Translations under genes and position numbers: made by a program
The notes under the pieces: model-generated
Database searches by the model: none
What the model was told of the DNA's origin: nothing
The model's input: only the letters and a program-made list of their open reading frames with translations
Shown here: piece after piece, positions 1 through 7,667 of the stretch
How the letters are laid out: every line of letters begins with the position of its first letter
How positions within the stretch are numbered: the stretch's first letter is position 1
DNA from: Roseinatronobacter sp052379845
Lineage (GTDB): Bacteria > Pseudomonadota > Alphaproteobacteria > Rhodobacterales > Rhodobacteraceae
Direction: 5' to 3' (one strand)
Assembly (NCBI GenBank): GCA_052379845.1
Contig: JBQTCF010000014.1
DNA: 64,000 nt

Positions 1-300
1 GATGCGGGCCTCCGCCAGCAAAGCGACCTGCCATGGAACAGGCGCAACCATGCGCTGTTTGTCAATTACGCCCCCATTGACGCACCGCGCATTGCAGTGT
101 CGGTTGTCATTGAACATGGGGGCGGCGGGTCTTCGGCGGCGGCCCCCATAGGGCGCGACATCACGCTTGCCGCCCTGAATGATGGTATCCCGCCGCTTTC
201 GGCCTATCCGGCCCCGCAACGCAACCGCATTCGCGCAGAACAGCTGGAATTGGAAGACCGCCTGCGCGACCCGCAGCTTTTGCGGATAAGCCGCGCATGA
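1..300 (+). CDS. mrdA: Penicillin-binding protein 2, C-terminal fragment (5' end outside window)
   Basis: This is the last 99 codons of a class B penicillin-binding protein, read in frame from base 1. PBP2 is the inner-membrane transpeptidase that cross-links peptidoglycan during cell elongation. The visible part carries the late transpeptidase-domain signature HALFVNYAPIDAPRIAV followed by VVIEHGGGGS, which is typical of PBP2. The catalytic Ser and the KTG motif would lie upstream of the window. The stop codon overlaps the rodA start as ATGA, so the two are translationally coupled, which is the usual mrdA-rodA pairing. The assignment rests on this motif and on the rodA neighbour. Confidence 0.9.
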   Translation, partial: DAGLRQQSDLPWNRRNHALFVNYAPIDAPRIAVSVVIEHGGGGSSAAAPIGRDITLAALNDGIPPLSAYPAPQRNRIRAEQLELEDRLRDPQLLRISRA

Positions 301-1445
301 GTTACCTTGAATACAACACCAAACGCATGCCTTCGGGACTGTCAAAAGTGCTGTATGTCAACTGGCCGCTGGTGGTGCTGCTGGTTGCTGTGGCGTGCTA
401 CGGATTCATCATGTTGTATTCCGTTGCAGGGGGCAACACGCGGCCATGGATGGAGCTGCAATTGCGCCGTTTCGGGGCCGGGCTGGTGCTGATGATGACG
501 ATTGCGTTTGTCCCGCTGTGGTTCTGGCGGTCGATTGCCGGTATTGCCTATGGCCTGTCCATCCTGCTGTTGCTGGGGGTGGAATTTTTCGGAACAATCG
601 GGATGGGGGCCAAGCGCTGGCTTGTTGTCGGGCCTGTGCGGTTGCAACCCTCGGAATTGGCCAAAATCACCACCATTCTGGCACTGGCGGCATATTATGA
701 CTGGCTGAGCATCAAGAAAACATCCCATCCGCTTTGGGTGGGTGTAGGGATTGCGATTGCGGCGGTGCCCGCGTTTTTGGTCCTGCGGCAACCGGATCTG
801 GGCACAGCGTTGTTGCTGACAGTGGGGGGCGGTGTGGTGATTTTTGCCGCGGGCGTGCATTGGGCCTATTTCGCGGCGCTGATCGGCAGTATGGGCGCGG
901 GGATTACCGCTGTCATGTCCTCTCGCGGGACGGAGTGGCAAATTCTGAAGGATTATCAGTATCGGCGCATCGATTCCTTCCTTGATCCGTCGCTTGATCC
1001 TTTGGGCGCGGGCTATCACATCAACCAGTCGATGATTGCGCTGGGGTCTGGCGGCTGGTCGGGGCGCGGGTTCATGGAAGGAACACAGGCGCGGCTGAAC
1101 TTCCTGCCCGAGAAACACACTGATTTCATTTTCACCACATTGGCGGAAGAATTCGGGTTTGTCGGCGCTGTGTCGCTGCTGGTGCTGTATCTGATGATCA
1201 TCGGGTTTTGCCTGTTGACAGCGTTTCGCACATCCAGCCGGTTCGGGGCGCTGCTGGTCGTGGGTGTTGTGGGCACGTTCTTTCTGTATTTTGCCGTGAA
1301 TATGGCCATGGTCATGGGGCTTGCGCCCGTGGTGGGTGTGCCCTTGCCGCTGGTGTCCTATGGGGGGTCGGCGATGATAGTTCTGATGGTGGGCTTCGGG
1401 CTTGTGCAATCGGCACATATTCACAGACCAAGGTTACCCTCATGA
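297..1445 (+). CDS. rodA: Rod shape-determining protein RodA (SEDS peptidoglycan glycosyltransferase)
   Basis: 382-residue polytopic membrane protein of the RodA/FtsW/SpoVE (SEDS) family. It polymerises lipid II into glycan strands in the elongasome together with PBP2. Visible landmarks are KRWLVVGPVRLQPSELAK (about 107-124), RQPDLGT with the conserved Asp near 167, the loop FLPEKHTDFIF, and the C-terminal VPLPLVSYGGSAM signature. Length is normal for RodA. The start overlaps the mrdA stop (ATGA). Its own stop overlaps the next gene by ATGA, so a hydroxyacid dehydrogenase is coupled to it. RodA is preferred over FtsW because mrdA lies directly upstream. Confidence 0.95.
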   Translation: MSYLEYNTKRMPSGLSKVLYVNWPLVVLLVAVACYGFIMLYSVAGGNTRPWMELQLRRFGAGLVLMMTIAFVPLWFWRSIAGIAYGLSILLLLGVEFFGTIGMGAKRWLVVGPVRLQPSELAKITTILALAAYYDWLSIKKTSHPLWVGVGIAIAAVPAFLVLRQPDLGTALLLTVGGGVVIFAAGVHWAYFAALIGSMGAGITAVMSSRGTEWQILKDYQYRRIDSFLDPSLDPLGAGYHINQSMIALGSGGWSGRGFMEGTQARLNFLPEKHTDFIFTTLAEEFGFVGAVSLLVLYLMIIGFCLLTAFRTSSRFGALLVVGVVGTFFLYFAVNMAMVMGLAPVVGVPLPLVSYGGSAMIVLMVGFGLVQSAHIHRPRLPS

Positions 1446-2374
1446 CGCTGACAGTTCTATTCGCCGCAGGGAAGCAGTTGTTCAACAGCTATCAGGCACC
1501 GCTGGAACAAGCATTCCATATGCATGGGTTAAAGGTGCATCTGCTGATGGATGCGCCGCCTGAACAGGTGGATTACATCATCTATGCCCCGTCCAGCGCG
1601 TTGCAGGATTTCACGCCCTATACTGCGTGCAAGGCGGTTTTGAACCTGTGGGCGGGGGTTGAGAAAATTGTCGGCAACCCTACGCTGACCCAACCACTAT
1701 GCCGCATGGTGGACCCTGCCCTGACCCAAGGGATGGTCGAATATGTCTGCGGGCATGTGCTGCGCTACCATCTGGGAATGGATGCGCATATCCACGCCCG
1801 CCCCGGTGACTGGCAACCTGTGGAACCGCCGCTTGCGCAAGAACGCAGCATCGGCATTCTGGGCTTGGGCGCATTGGGGCTGGCGGTGGCGCAGGCGCTG
1901 GGCCGTTTCGGGTTTGAGCTTCACGGCTGGGCGCGCAGTCCCAAATCCGTTCCCGGGATCACCTGCCATCATGGGCCGAAGGGGCTGGAAACCTGCCTGT
2001 CGCGCGCACAGGTTCTGGTCACGCTGTTGCCACTGACACAGGACACGGAAAACCTGCTGGATGCGCGCGCATTGCAGCGTCTGCCCAAAGGGGCCGCACT
2101 TATCAATCCCGGCCGCGGTGGGCTTGTGGATGACAGCGCGCTGATTGCCGCGCTGGACAGCGGGCAATTGGGCCATGCCACACTGGATGTGTTCCGCACT
2201 GAACCCTTGCCCGCAGATCATCCTTTCTGGGCGCATCCGCGCGTGACTGTGACACCCCATATAGCCGCCACAACGCGCCCGAACACGGCCGCGCAGGTGA
2301 TTGCGGAAAATATTGCGCGCGGCGAGCACGGCCAGCCGCTGCTGCATCTTGTGGACCGCCCGCGCGGATACTGA
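1442..2374 (+). CDS. D-2-hydroxyacid dehydrogenase, glyoxylate/hydroxypyruvate reductase A-like
   Basis: 310-residue NAD(P)H-dependent 2-hydroxyacid dehydrogenase, closest in style to GhrA, which reduces glyoxylate or hydroxypyruvate. The Rossmann motif GLGALG is at residues 141-146. The catalytic set is present: Arg225 in NPGRG, Glu254 in RTEPLP and His273 in TPHIAA. The start at 1442 is chosen because it overlaps the rodA stop as ATGA and yields a protein of family length; an open frame reaching further upstream lies inside rodA. It is the last gene coupled to mrdA-rodA. A metabolic link to cell-wall synthesis is not obvious, and the true substrate cannot be read from sequence. Confidence 0.85.
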   Translation: MTLTVLFAAGKQLFNSYQAPLEQAFHMHGLKVHLLMDAPPEQVDYIIYAPSSALQDFTPYTACKAVLNLWAGVEKIVGNPTLTQPLCRMVDPALTQGMVEYVCGHVLRYHLGMDAHIHARPGDWQPVEPPLAQERSIGILGLGALGLAVAQALGRFGFELHGWARSPKSVPGITCHHGPKGLETCLSRAQVLVTLLPLTQDTENLLDARALQRLPKGAALINPGRGGLVDDSALIAALDSGQLGHATLDVFRTEPLPADHPFWAHPRVTVTPHIAATTRPNTAAQVIAENIARGEHGQPLLHLVDRPRGY

Positions 2375-2458
2375 GAGGCCGCGATATTCATCCTTCCGAA
2401 AGGGTCCTGTGGCATTGTCCAGACGTAGCCTTCAGGCTGGGTTTCGCGCGGGGTCGCA

Positions 2459-3016
2459 ATGTCGCAAATTACGCAAGGGGCCCCCAACGGCCCCATACAG
2501 GCCTGTGCATGTCCTGAACATGCCCCCATTCCGGCATGGATCACGCTGCCCGTCGGGGTGGTGCTGACCTTGGCTGTATTGATGCTGGCCAGTGCCCATC
2601 TGGACCATTGCGCGCGCAACCCGTTATTTTGCGCAGCGCCCATTGCACTACCTGTTGAGGATGCGCCCGCAATACCCGCAATACCCGCGCGCCCGGTGCT
2701 GGGCCACGCGTTCAGCGCGTTGCCACTGTCGCTTGGGGCTGGCGGGGACGCGCCGCGCTACACGCTGCCGCCGGGCGCCAACATGCTGGATGTCGCCACC
2801 CATCCCGGCGCGATTGCGCTGGACAAGATCAATCTGATTGCCATCGTGCAACAGGGCGACACGCGGCAGGCGCTGGTCCGTCTGGAAAACGGAACAATCC
2901 TGCGCTTGCGGCAGGGCGACAGGCTGGAGGGGGGCACCGTGGCCGCGATTGCCGATAACGCCATCTACCTGCTGCAACCCGACATGACCCCGCGCGCGCT
3001 GGTTCTTGGCGGCTGA
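2459..3016 (+). CDS. Small membrane protein with PilP-like C-terminal domain
   Basis: 185 residues with a Cys/Pro-containing N-terminus, one predicted transmembrane helix (about 27-46), a Pro/Ala-rich linker, and a compact C-terminal domain (about 121-173). The domain resembles the beta domain of pilus-assembly PilP or secretin-clamp proteins (KINLIAIVQQ...ALVRLENG...GDRLEGGTVAAI). The same domain closes the 1004-residue protein at 16283-19297 (VNLIGVMG...ALVRLSNG...GESLDGGQVTAI), so the two are domain paralogues. No type IV pilus genes are adjacent, and the ribosome site is weak. Function unknown; an envelope-spanning scaffold is a reasonable inference. Confidence 0.6.
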   Translation: MSQITQGAPNGPIQACACPEHAPIPAWITLPVGVVLTLAVLMLASAHLDHCARNPLFCAAPIALPVEDAPAIPAIPARPVLGHAFSALPLSLGAGGDAPRYTLPPGANMLDVATHPGAIALDKINLIAIVQQGDTRQALVRLENGTILRLRQGDRLEGGTVAAIADNAIYLLQPDMTPRALVLGG

Positions 3017-3084
3017 GGGGGCTTGCATCCGCGCGGTGACCGCGCGACAAACTGCTGACGCAAATTGCAACGCCGGACCCCGCC

Positions 3085-4338
3085 ATGACCCGACCAACCC
3101 CAGCCGAGACTTTTGAAATTGCCGTCATCGGGGCGGGCATAGTGGGGCTGTCCATCGCCCTGCGGCTGGCAGATCAGGGCCATCAGGTCACGGTGATTGC
3201 GCCGCCTGACGACGAAAGCGGCGCATCCTATGGCAATGCGGGCGTTATTGCCGATTACGCGGTCATGCCCGTGGGCACCCCCGATGTGTTGCGCAACCTG
3301 CCCGCCTTGCTGTTTGACCGCGACAGCCCTTTGGCCATCCGCAAGGCATCGATTCTGACACTTGCACCATGGTTACTGCGGTTTGCGCGCGAATGCCTGC
3401 CTGCGCGCATGCGTGCCAATGCGCAGGCCATCGCGGCCCTGCTGGCCCCCACGCCGGCCGCATGGCGGACACTGGCGCATCATATCGGGGGCGCGCATCT
3501 GCTCAAGCCGCAGGGATCGCTCTATCTGTTTGAAACACAAAAGGACCAGCGCGGCGCGGATTTTGCCCTGCAGCGCAGCCTTGGGGTAACTGTGGACTGC
3601 CTCTCTCGTGCGGAACTGGGCCAGTTGGAACCGGGCCTGCCTGCGCATGTGGGGCACGGGGCCGCGTTTTTTCCCAACACCGTCACCCTGCATGACCCGC
3701 GCGCCATGTTGCAGCTGTTGCGCGCCGCTGTGGACGCGGCTGGCGTGCAGCATATTGAGGCGCGCGTCACCGGGCTTGCGCGCGATGCGCAAGGGCATGT
3801 CACGTTGACCGGCGCGCAGACCAGATGGCACGCGCGCAAGGTGGTGCTGGCCGCGGGCGCATGGTCGCGCAATCTGGCGCGTCAGGCGGGGGACAAGGTG
3901 CCGCTGGACACGGAACGCGGCTATCATCTGGAATATGACATGGCCGCCCTGCCCCTGACCCGCCAGATGACGCCGGTTTCGCGCGGGTTCTATTTCTGCC
4001 CCATGGCGGGGCGGTTGCGGGTTGCGGGCACTGTGGAACTGGGCGGGCTGAACGCGCCTGCCGCGCCCAACAGATGGGCCGTGCTGGAGCGCGGCGCGCG
4101 TGCCATCTTCCCCGACCTGCCCGCCCCCGACCGCCATTGGCAGGGTTGCCGCCCGTCCCTGCCGGATTCGCGGCCTGTCATCGGCGCATCGCAGCGGGGG
4201 GCGGATGTCATCCATGCCTATGGGCATGGCCATCTGGGGCTGACACTTGCACCGGTTACAGCGCAGATCGTGGCGGACCTGATTGCCGCACGCCCCCCCG
4301 CGCTGGATATCGCACCCTACCGGCCCGGCCGTTTCTGA
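3085..4338 (+). CDS. FAD-dependent amino-acid oxidoreductase, DadA-like
   Basis: 417-residue protein of the DAO superfamily. The N-terminal dinucleotide-binding motif is GAGIVG (16-21), with the following beta-alpha-beta element. The C-terminal half contains HAYGHGHLGLTLAP, characteristic of the FAD-binding end of D-amino acid dehydrogenases. By family it would oxidatively deaminate a D-amino acid or a related imino acid and pass electrons to the respiratory chain. The segment ASYGNAG after the first Rossmann fold is also DadA-like. The 3' end overlaps the convergent znuB by 22 bases. It stands alone, so the substrate is open. Confidence 0.8.
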   Translation: MTRPTPAETFEIAVIGAGIVGLSIALRLADQGHQVTVIAPPDDESGASYGNAGVIADYAVMPVGTPDVLRNLPALLFDRDSPLAIRKASILTLAPWLLRFARECLPARMRANAQAIAALLAPTPAAWRTLAHHIGGAHLLKPQGSLYLFETQKDQRGADFALQRSLGVTVDCLSRAELGQLEPGLPAHVGHGAAFFPNTVTLHDPRAMLQLLRAAVDAAGVQHIEARVTGLARDAQGHVTLTGAQTRWHARKVVLAAGAWSRNLARQAGDKVPLDTERGYHLEYDMAALPLTRQMTPVSRGFYFCPMAGRLRVAGTVELGGLNAPAAPNRWAVLERGARAIFPDLPAPDRHWQGCRPSLPDSRPVIGASQRGADVIHAYGHGHLGLTLAPVTAQIVADLIAARPPALDIAPYRPGRF

Positions 4339-5120
4339 AGCACTGTTGCCACCAGCGTAAGCAGCGCAAATATCAGCGCGGTCACCACCACGATGGACGG
4401 GCCGGACGGGGTGTCGTGCCACAGCGACAATTGCAACCCGCCCCAGACCGCCGCCCCCCCTATGGCCACCGCGCACAGCGCCATCATTTCAGGGGTGCGC
4501 GCAAGGTTGCGCGCAGCGGCGGCAGGAACAATCAGCATGGCGGCAATCAACAAGGCCCCCACGATTTTCAGCGCCACAGCCACCACCACGGCCAGCGACA
4601 GCGTAAGCACCATGCGTTCGCGCGCAGGGCTAAGGCCAGAGGCATGGGCGAGATCCTCGTTCAGGGTGGCTGTCAGAAGCGCGGACCAGCGCCACAGGAT
4701 CAACCCCAGAACCAGCGCGGACCCGGCCAGAATGATGGTCAGGTCCATGCGCGACACCGCCAGAATGTCGCCAAACAAATACGCCGTCAGGTCCACCCGC
4801 ACCGCAGGCAGGAACGACACCGCCACCAGCCCGAAGGCCAGCGCCGAATGCGCCAGCACCCCCAGCGTGGTGTCCATGGCCCAGCCCCGCCCCGCCATGA
4901 CCGACACAACCATCGCCATCAGCAGCGCCACCACCAAGGTGCCTGCAAAAATGCTGATCTGAAACCCCAGCGCCAGCGCCACCCCCAGAATGGCCGCATG
5001 CGATGTGGCATCGCCGAAATAGGCCATGCGCCGCCAGACAACAAAACACCCCAGCGGGCCTGTGGCCAGCGCCACCGCCAACCCCGCCAGTAGCGCACGC
5101 ATCATGAAATCATCCAGCAT
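4317..5120 (-). CDS. znuB: Zinc ABC transporter permease ZnuB
   Basis: Polytopic ABC-3 family permease of about 267 residues, forming the membrane channel of the high-affinity zinc importer with ZnuC and ZnuA. Family segments include GPLGCFVVWRRMAYFGDATSH and, later, GALLIAAMLIVPAAAARNLA. The start at 5120 (MLDDF) overlaps the znuC stop by 11 bases; a second Met 15 bases downstream is an alternative start. An open frame reaches further upstream but lies inside znuC. The 3' end overlaps the convergent oxidoreductase gene. Order zur-znuC-znuB on one strand with znuA divergent is a classic alphaproteobacterial zinc locus. Confidence 0.92.
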   Translation of the reverse strand: MLDDFMMRALLAGLAVALATGPLGCFVVWRRMAYFGDATSHAAILGVALALGFQISIFAGTLVVALLMAMVVSVMAGRGWAMDTTLGVLAHSALAFGLVAVSFLPAVRVDLTAYLFGDILAVSRMDLTIILAGSALVLGLILWRWSALLTATLNEDLAHASGLSPARERMVLTLSLAVVVAVALKIVGALLIAAMLIVPAAAARNLARTPEMMALCAVAIGGAAVWGGLQLSLWHDTPSGPSIVVVTALIFALLTLVATVLQKRPGR

Positions 5121-5871
5121 GGGACGCATCTTTCTTCTGGTCGTGGTGAGGGTTGTCATGGTGGTCATGGTCGTGGTCGTGCTGATGCTGGAACAAGGCC
5201 AGCGCCCCCCCTGTGCCCATGCCAAACAGGGCGCGATATTCAGGCGCGGCGCGCACCACATTGGGGGTGCCTTCGCAGCAGATATGCCCGTTGATGCACA
5301 CCACGCGGTCAGATGCACTCATGACGACATGCAGATCATGGCTGACCGACAACACAGCGCAGCCCATATCCCGGCGCACATCATCGATCAGGCGGTAAAA
5401 ACTGGCAACACCGGGTTGGTCCAACCCGGCAGTGGGTTCATCCAGCATCAGAATATCAGGGGTCATCAGCAGCGCGCGCGCCAGCAACACGCGCTGGAAC
5501 TGTCCGCCTGACAGCGTGGACATGTTCTGCCCCGCCACATCCGGCACACCGACACGGTCCAGAACCGCGGCCATGTCCGCCGCGCTGCGCCGTTTGGGCA
5601 GCGACAGGAACCGGCGCACTGGCAGCGGCAGGCCGGGGTCAATATGCAGCTGCTGCGGAACATAGCCCACCTGCAACCCGGCCTTGCGGCTGACAGTCCC
5701 GCGACTGGGCGCAACCACCCCCAGAAGCGCGCGCAACATCGTCGTTTTGCCCGACCCGTTCGGCCCCACAATTGTGACGATTTCACCGCGATTGATACTG
5801 AAATCAATGTCGAACAGCACACGCCGCCCGCCATAATGAACGCACATGCCCTGCGCCTGTATCAATGTCAC
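5110..5871 (-). CDS. znuC: Zinc ABC transporter ATPase ZnuC with histidine-rich tail
   Basis: 253-residue ATP-binding subunit that powers zinc import. Walker A GPNGSGKT is at 36-43, the signature LSGGQ at 120-124 and Walker B LMLDEP at 141-146. The last 25 or so residues are His/Asp-rich (QHQHDHDHDHHDNPHHDQ), beyond the core nucleotide-binding domain. Such tails are known in some ZnuC proteins and probably bind zinc on the cytoplasmic side, perhaps as feedback or delivery; that role is inference. The start overlaps the zur stop by 4 bases, so zur, znuC and znuB form an operon. Confidence 0.93.
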   Translation of the reverse strand: MTLIQAQGMCVHYGGRRVLFDIDFSINRGEIVTIVGPNGSGKTTMLRALLGVVAPSRGTVSRKAGLQVGYVPQQLHIDPGLPLPVRRFLSLPKRRSAADMAAVLDRVGVPDVAGQNMSTLSGGQFQRVLLARALLMTPDILMLDEPTAGLDQPGVASFYRLIDDVRRDMGCAVLSVSHDLHVVMSASDRVVCINGHICCEGTPNVVRAAPEYRALFGMGTGGALALFQHQHDHDHDHHDNPHHDQKKDASHAG

Positions 5872-6386
5872 GAAAGGTCCCCTTGCTGCGTCGGGGTGCC
5901 CTGCCGGCAGTCACGGCATTGGCCGACAGCTTCGATTGTCGCGCGCGACAGGTCAAACCCCATATCGCGCGCAGCCTTGCCAAGGGCGGCCCCGACTGCA
6001 TCGCTTGGCGCTTCGGTCACGCTGTCGCAGGTTTCGCAAATCAGGAACGCTGCGCGGTGGTCATGTCCGGGATGGGCGCAGGCCGTGAAGGCGTTCAACC
6101 GCCGGATGCGGTGCGCCAACCCGTGATCCACAAGAAAATTCAGCGCCCTGTAGGCCACCGGTGGCTGTGCACCGAACCCGTCAGCGGCCAGTTTTTCCAG
6201 CACATCATAGGCGCCAAGCGCGCCATGCGCCTGCAGCAGAATTTCCAGCGTGCGCCTGCGCACTGGTGTCAGGCGCAGGCCATGCGCCTTCACGCGCGAT
6301 TCCGCTTGCGCCAGAATCGCCTGTGCCGGGGCATGCCCGCTATGGTCGGGGCAACAAAAAGACCGGGTTTCGCTGCTGTTTGTCAT
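5868..6386 (-). CDS. zur: Zinc uptake regulator Zur (Fur family)
   Basis: 172-residue Fur-family repressor. The N-terminal winged helix contains GLRLTPVRRRTLEILL (about 36-51), and the dimerisation domain carries HPGHDHR. The structural zinc site is visible as Cys117-x2-Cys120 and Cys157-x2-Cys160. The location inside the znu locus identifies it as Zur rather than Fur or Mur. The start at 6386 is chosen because it gives normal family length and leaves the 70-base divergent promoter free; a longer frame would run through znuA. It should repress both divergent units when zinc is sufficient, through the palindrome at 6402-6416. Confidence 0.92.
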   Translation of the reverse strand: MTNSSETRSFCCPDHSGHAPAQAILAQAESRVKAHGLRLTPVRRRTLEILLQAHGALGAYDVLEKLAADGFGAQPPVAYRALNFLVDHGLAHRIRRLNAFTACAHPGHDHRAAFLICETCDSVTEAPSDAVGAALGKAARDMGFDLSRATIEAVGQCRDCRQGTPTQQGDLS

Positions 6387-6401
6387 GCGATGCGCCTTGA
6401 C

Positions 6402-6416
6402 TGTTATGATATAACA
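6402..6416. promoter_or_regulatory. Putative Zur operator between zur and znuA
   Basis: A perfect inverted repeat TGTTAT-GAT-ATAACA lies between the divergent zur and znuA starts. It matches the AT-rich palindrome style of alphaproteobacterial Zur boxes. A second, imperfect dyad GTGTT...AACAC with a 10-base centre follows at 6425-6444, closer to znuA. The local AT content contrasts with the GC-rich genes. It probably governs both operons; direct binding is inferred. Confidence 0.8.
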
Positions 6417-6456
6417 TAAGATATGTGTTGAAATACTATAACACAAGGAGTTCAGG

Positions 6457-7578
6457 ATGCGCCACTCTCTCGCATTGGCCTGCGCCATGATGGCAACACC
6501 CCTCGCTGCGCATGATTTGAAGATTGTCACGGATTTTGCGGTCACGCATTCGCTGGTGTCGATGGTGCTGGGCGATCACGGCAGCGCGGATGTGTTGCTG
6601 GACCGCGGCGGTGACGCGCATTCCTTTCAATTGCGTCCTTCGCAAGCGCGCGCCTTGGCAGATGCCGATCTGGTTTTCTGGGTTGGCGAGGAACTGACCC
6701 CTTGGTTGGCCCGCGCGCTTGCAGGCACACAAACTGGCGCGGAAGTGGTGACATTGCTTTCGGCTGATGGGCTGACAGTGCAGGATTTCGCACATGGCCA
6801 TTCGCATGACGATCATGGGCACGACCATGGGCACGACCACGCCCACGACCATGACGACCACGCGCATGATGACCACGCCCACGACCACGACGACCATGCA
6901 CATGACGACCACGGCCACGCGCATGACGACCACGGCCACGACGACCACGCGCATGATGACCATGGGCACGACCATGACCACGCGCATGATGATCACGGAC
7001 ATGACCATGACCACGCGCATGATGATCACGGACATGACCATGACCACGCCCATGTTGGCACCGATCCGCATGCGTGGATGAACACAGGCAATGTTGAAAT
7101 ATGGCTGGATATCATCGCCGCTGAACTGGCCGAACATGACCCCGAACATGCGCAAACCTATCTGGCCAATGCCCAAAGCGCAAAAGCCGAAATTACCAGT
7201 CTTGCCAATGAAGTATCGGATATCCTTGAACCTGTCGGCACTGCCCCGCTGGTTATGTTCCATGACGCATATGGCTATCTGGCCGCGCAGTTTGGGCTGA
7301 ATGTCGCAGGCACCATCGCGCTGGGGGATGCCGCAGCCCCCGGTGCGCAGCGCCTGAGCGAGTTGCGCGCCTATCTGCAAGGTGAAGGCGCCGTCTGCGT
7401 CTTTGCGGAAGTGAACCATTCCTCGCGCTATATCGATATTGTGGTGGAAGGCACACAAACCCGTGTTGGTGCGGAACTGGACCCTGCGGGCGTGACGCTG
7501 GACCCCGGTGCAGGGCTGTATCCCGCACTGATGCGCAGTCTGGCGCAAACGATTGCGGATTGTGTGACCGGCAGCTAG
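6457..7578 (+). CDS. znuA: Zinc-binding periplasmic protein ZnuA with very long His/Asp loop
   Basis: 373-residue cluster A-I solute-binding protein that captures periplasmic zinc for ZnuBC. A signal peptide is clear (MRHSLALACAMMATPLAAHD), and an AAGGAG ribosome site lies 6 bases before the ATG. Metal ligands are likely in VTHSLV, GDAHSF, DPHAWM and FHDAYGY. Residues 113-199 form a charged loop in which I count 39 histidines out of 87, far longer than the 20-40 residues common in ZnuA. Its end is coded by near-perfect 33-base tandem repeats (see repeat entry). Family role of the loop: zinc sensing or a scavenging buffer. It is controlled by the divergent Zur promoter. Confidence 0.95.
   Translation: MRHSLALACAMMATPLAAHDLKIVTDFAVTHSLVSMVLGDHGSADVLLDRGGDAHSFQLRPSQARALADADLVFWVGEELTPWLARALAGTQTGAEVVTLLSADGLTVQDFAHGHSHDDHGHDHGHDHAHDHDDHAHDDHAHDHDDHAHDDHGHAHDDHGHDDHAHDDHGHDHDHAHDDHGHDHDHAHDDHGHDHDHAHVGTDPHAWMNTGNVEIWLDIIAAELAEHDPEHAQTYLANAQSAKAEITSLANEVSDILEPVGTAPLVMFHDAYGYLAAQFGLNVAGTIALGDAAAPGAQRLSELRAYLQGEGAVCVFAEVNHSSRYIDIVVEGTQTRVGAELDPAGVTLDPGAGLYPALMRSLAQTIADCVTGS
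6970..7053 (+). repeat. 33-base in-frame tandem repeat inside the znuA histidine loop
   Basis: Two identical 33-base units (6970-7002 and 7003-7035), followed by a partial third (7036-7053), each coding 11 residues of the pattern DHDHAHDDHGH. The exact nucleotide identity, including synonymous positions, shows recent unit duplication rather than codon convergence. Upstream copies (6796-6969) are degenerate versions. The unit is a multiple of three, so copy-number change would alter loop length without a frameshift. Confidence 0.9.
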
Positions 7579-7588
7579 CGATGCCCCG

Positions 7589-7628
7589 CCCCCGCGCGGC
7601 GACCATTTGACTGGACGTCGCGCGGGGG
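7589..7628 (+). terminator. Stem-loop after znuA
   Basis: A 13-base-pair stem (one G-T pair) at 7589-7601 and 7616-7628 with a 14-base loop, 10 bases after the znuA stop. There is only a short T-rich stretch after it (aatgttt), so it may be a weak intrinsic terminator or a 3' mRNA-protecting hairpin. Confidence 0.7.
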
Positions 7629-7667
7629 AATGTTTAGGTCTGGTGTCAGGCAACAGGACCATGCGAC

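Noticed and set aside
342..1424. 360-codon minus frame inside rodA
   Set aside because: His/Gln/Arg-rich composition of a mirror frame; rodA is certain.
6781..7053. His-coding repeats read as a possible CRISPR-like or satellite array
   Set aside because: In-frame within znuA, no spacers; simply a protein repeat.
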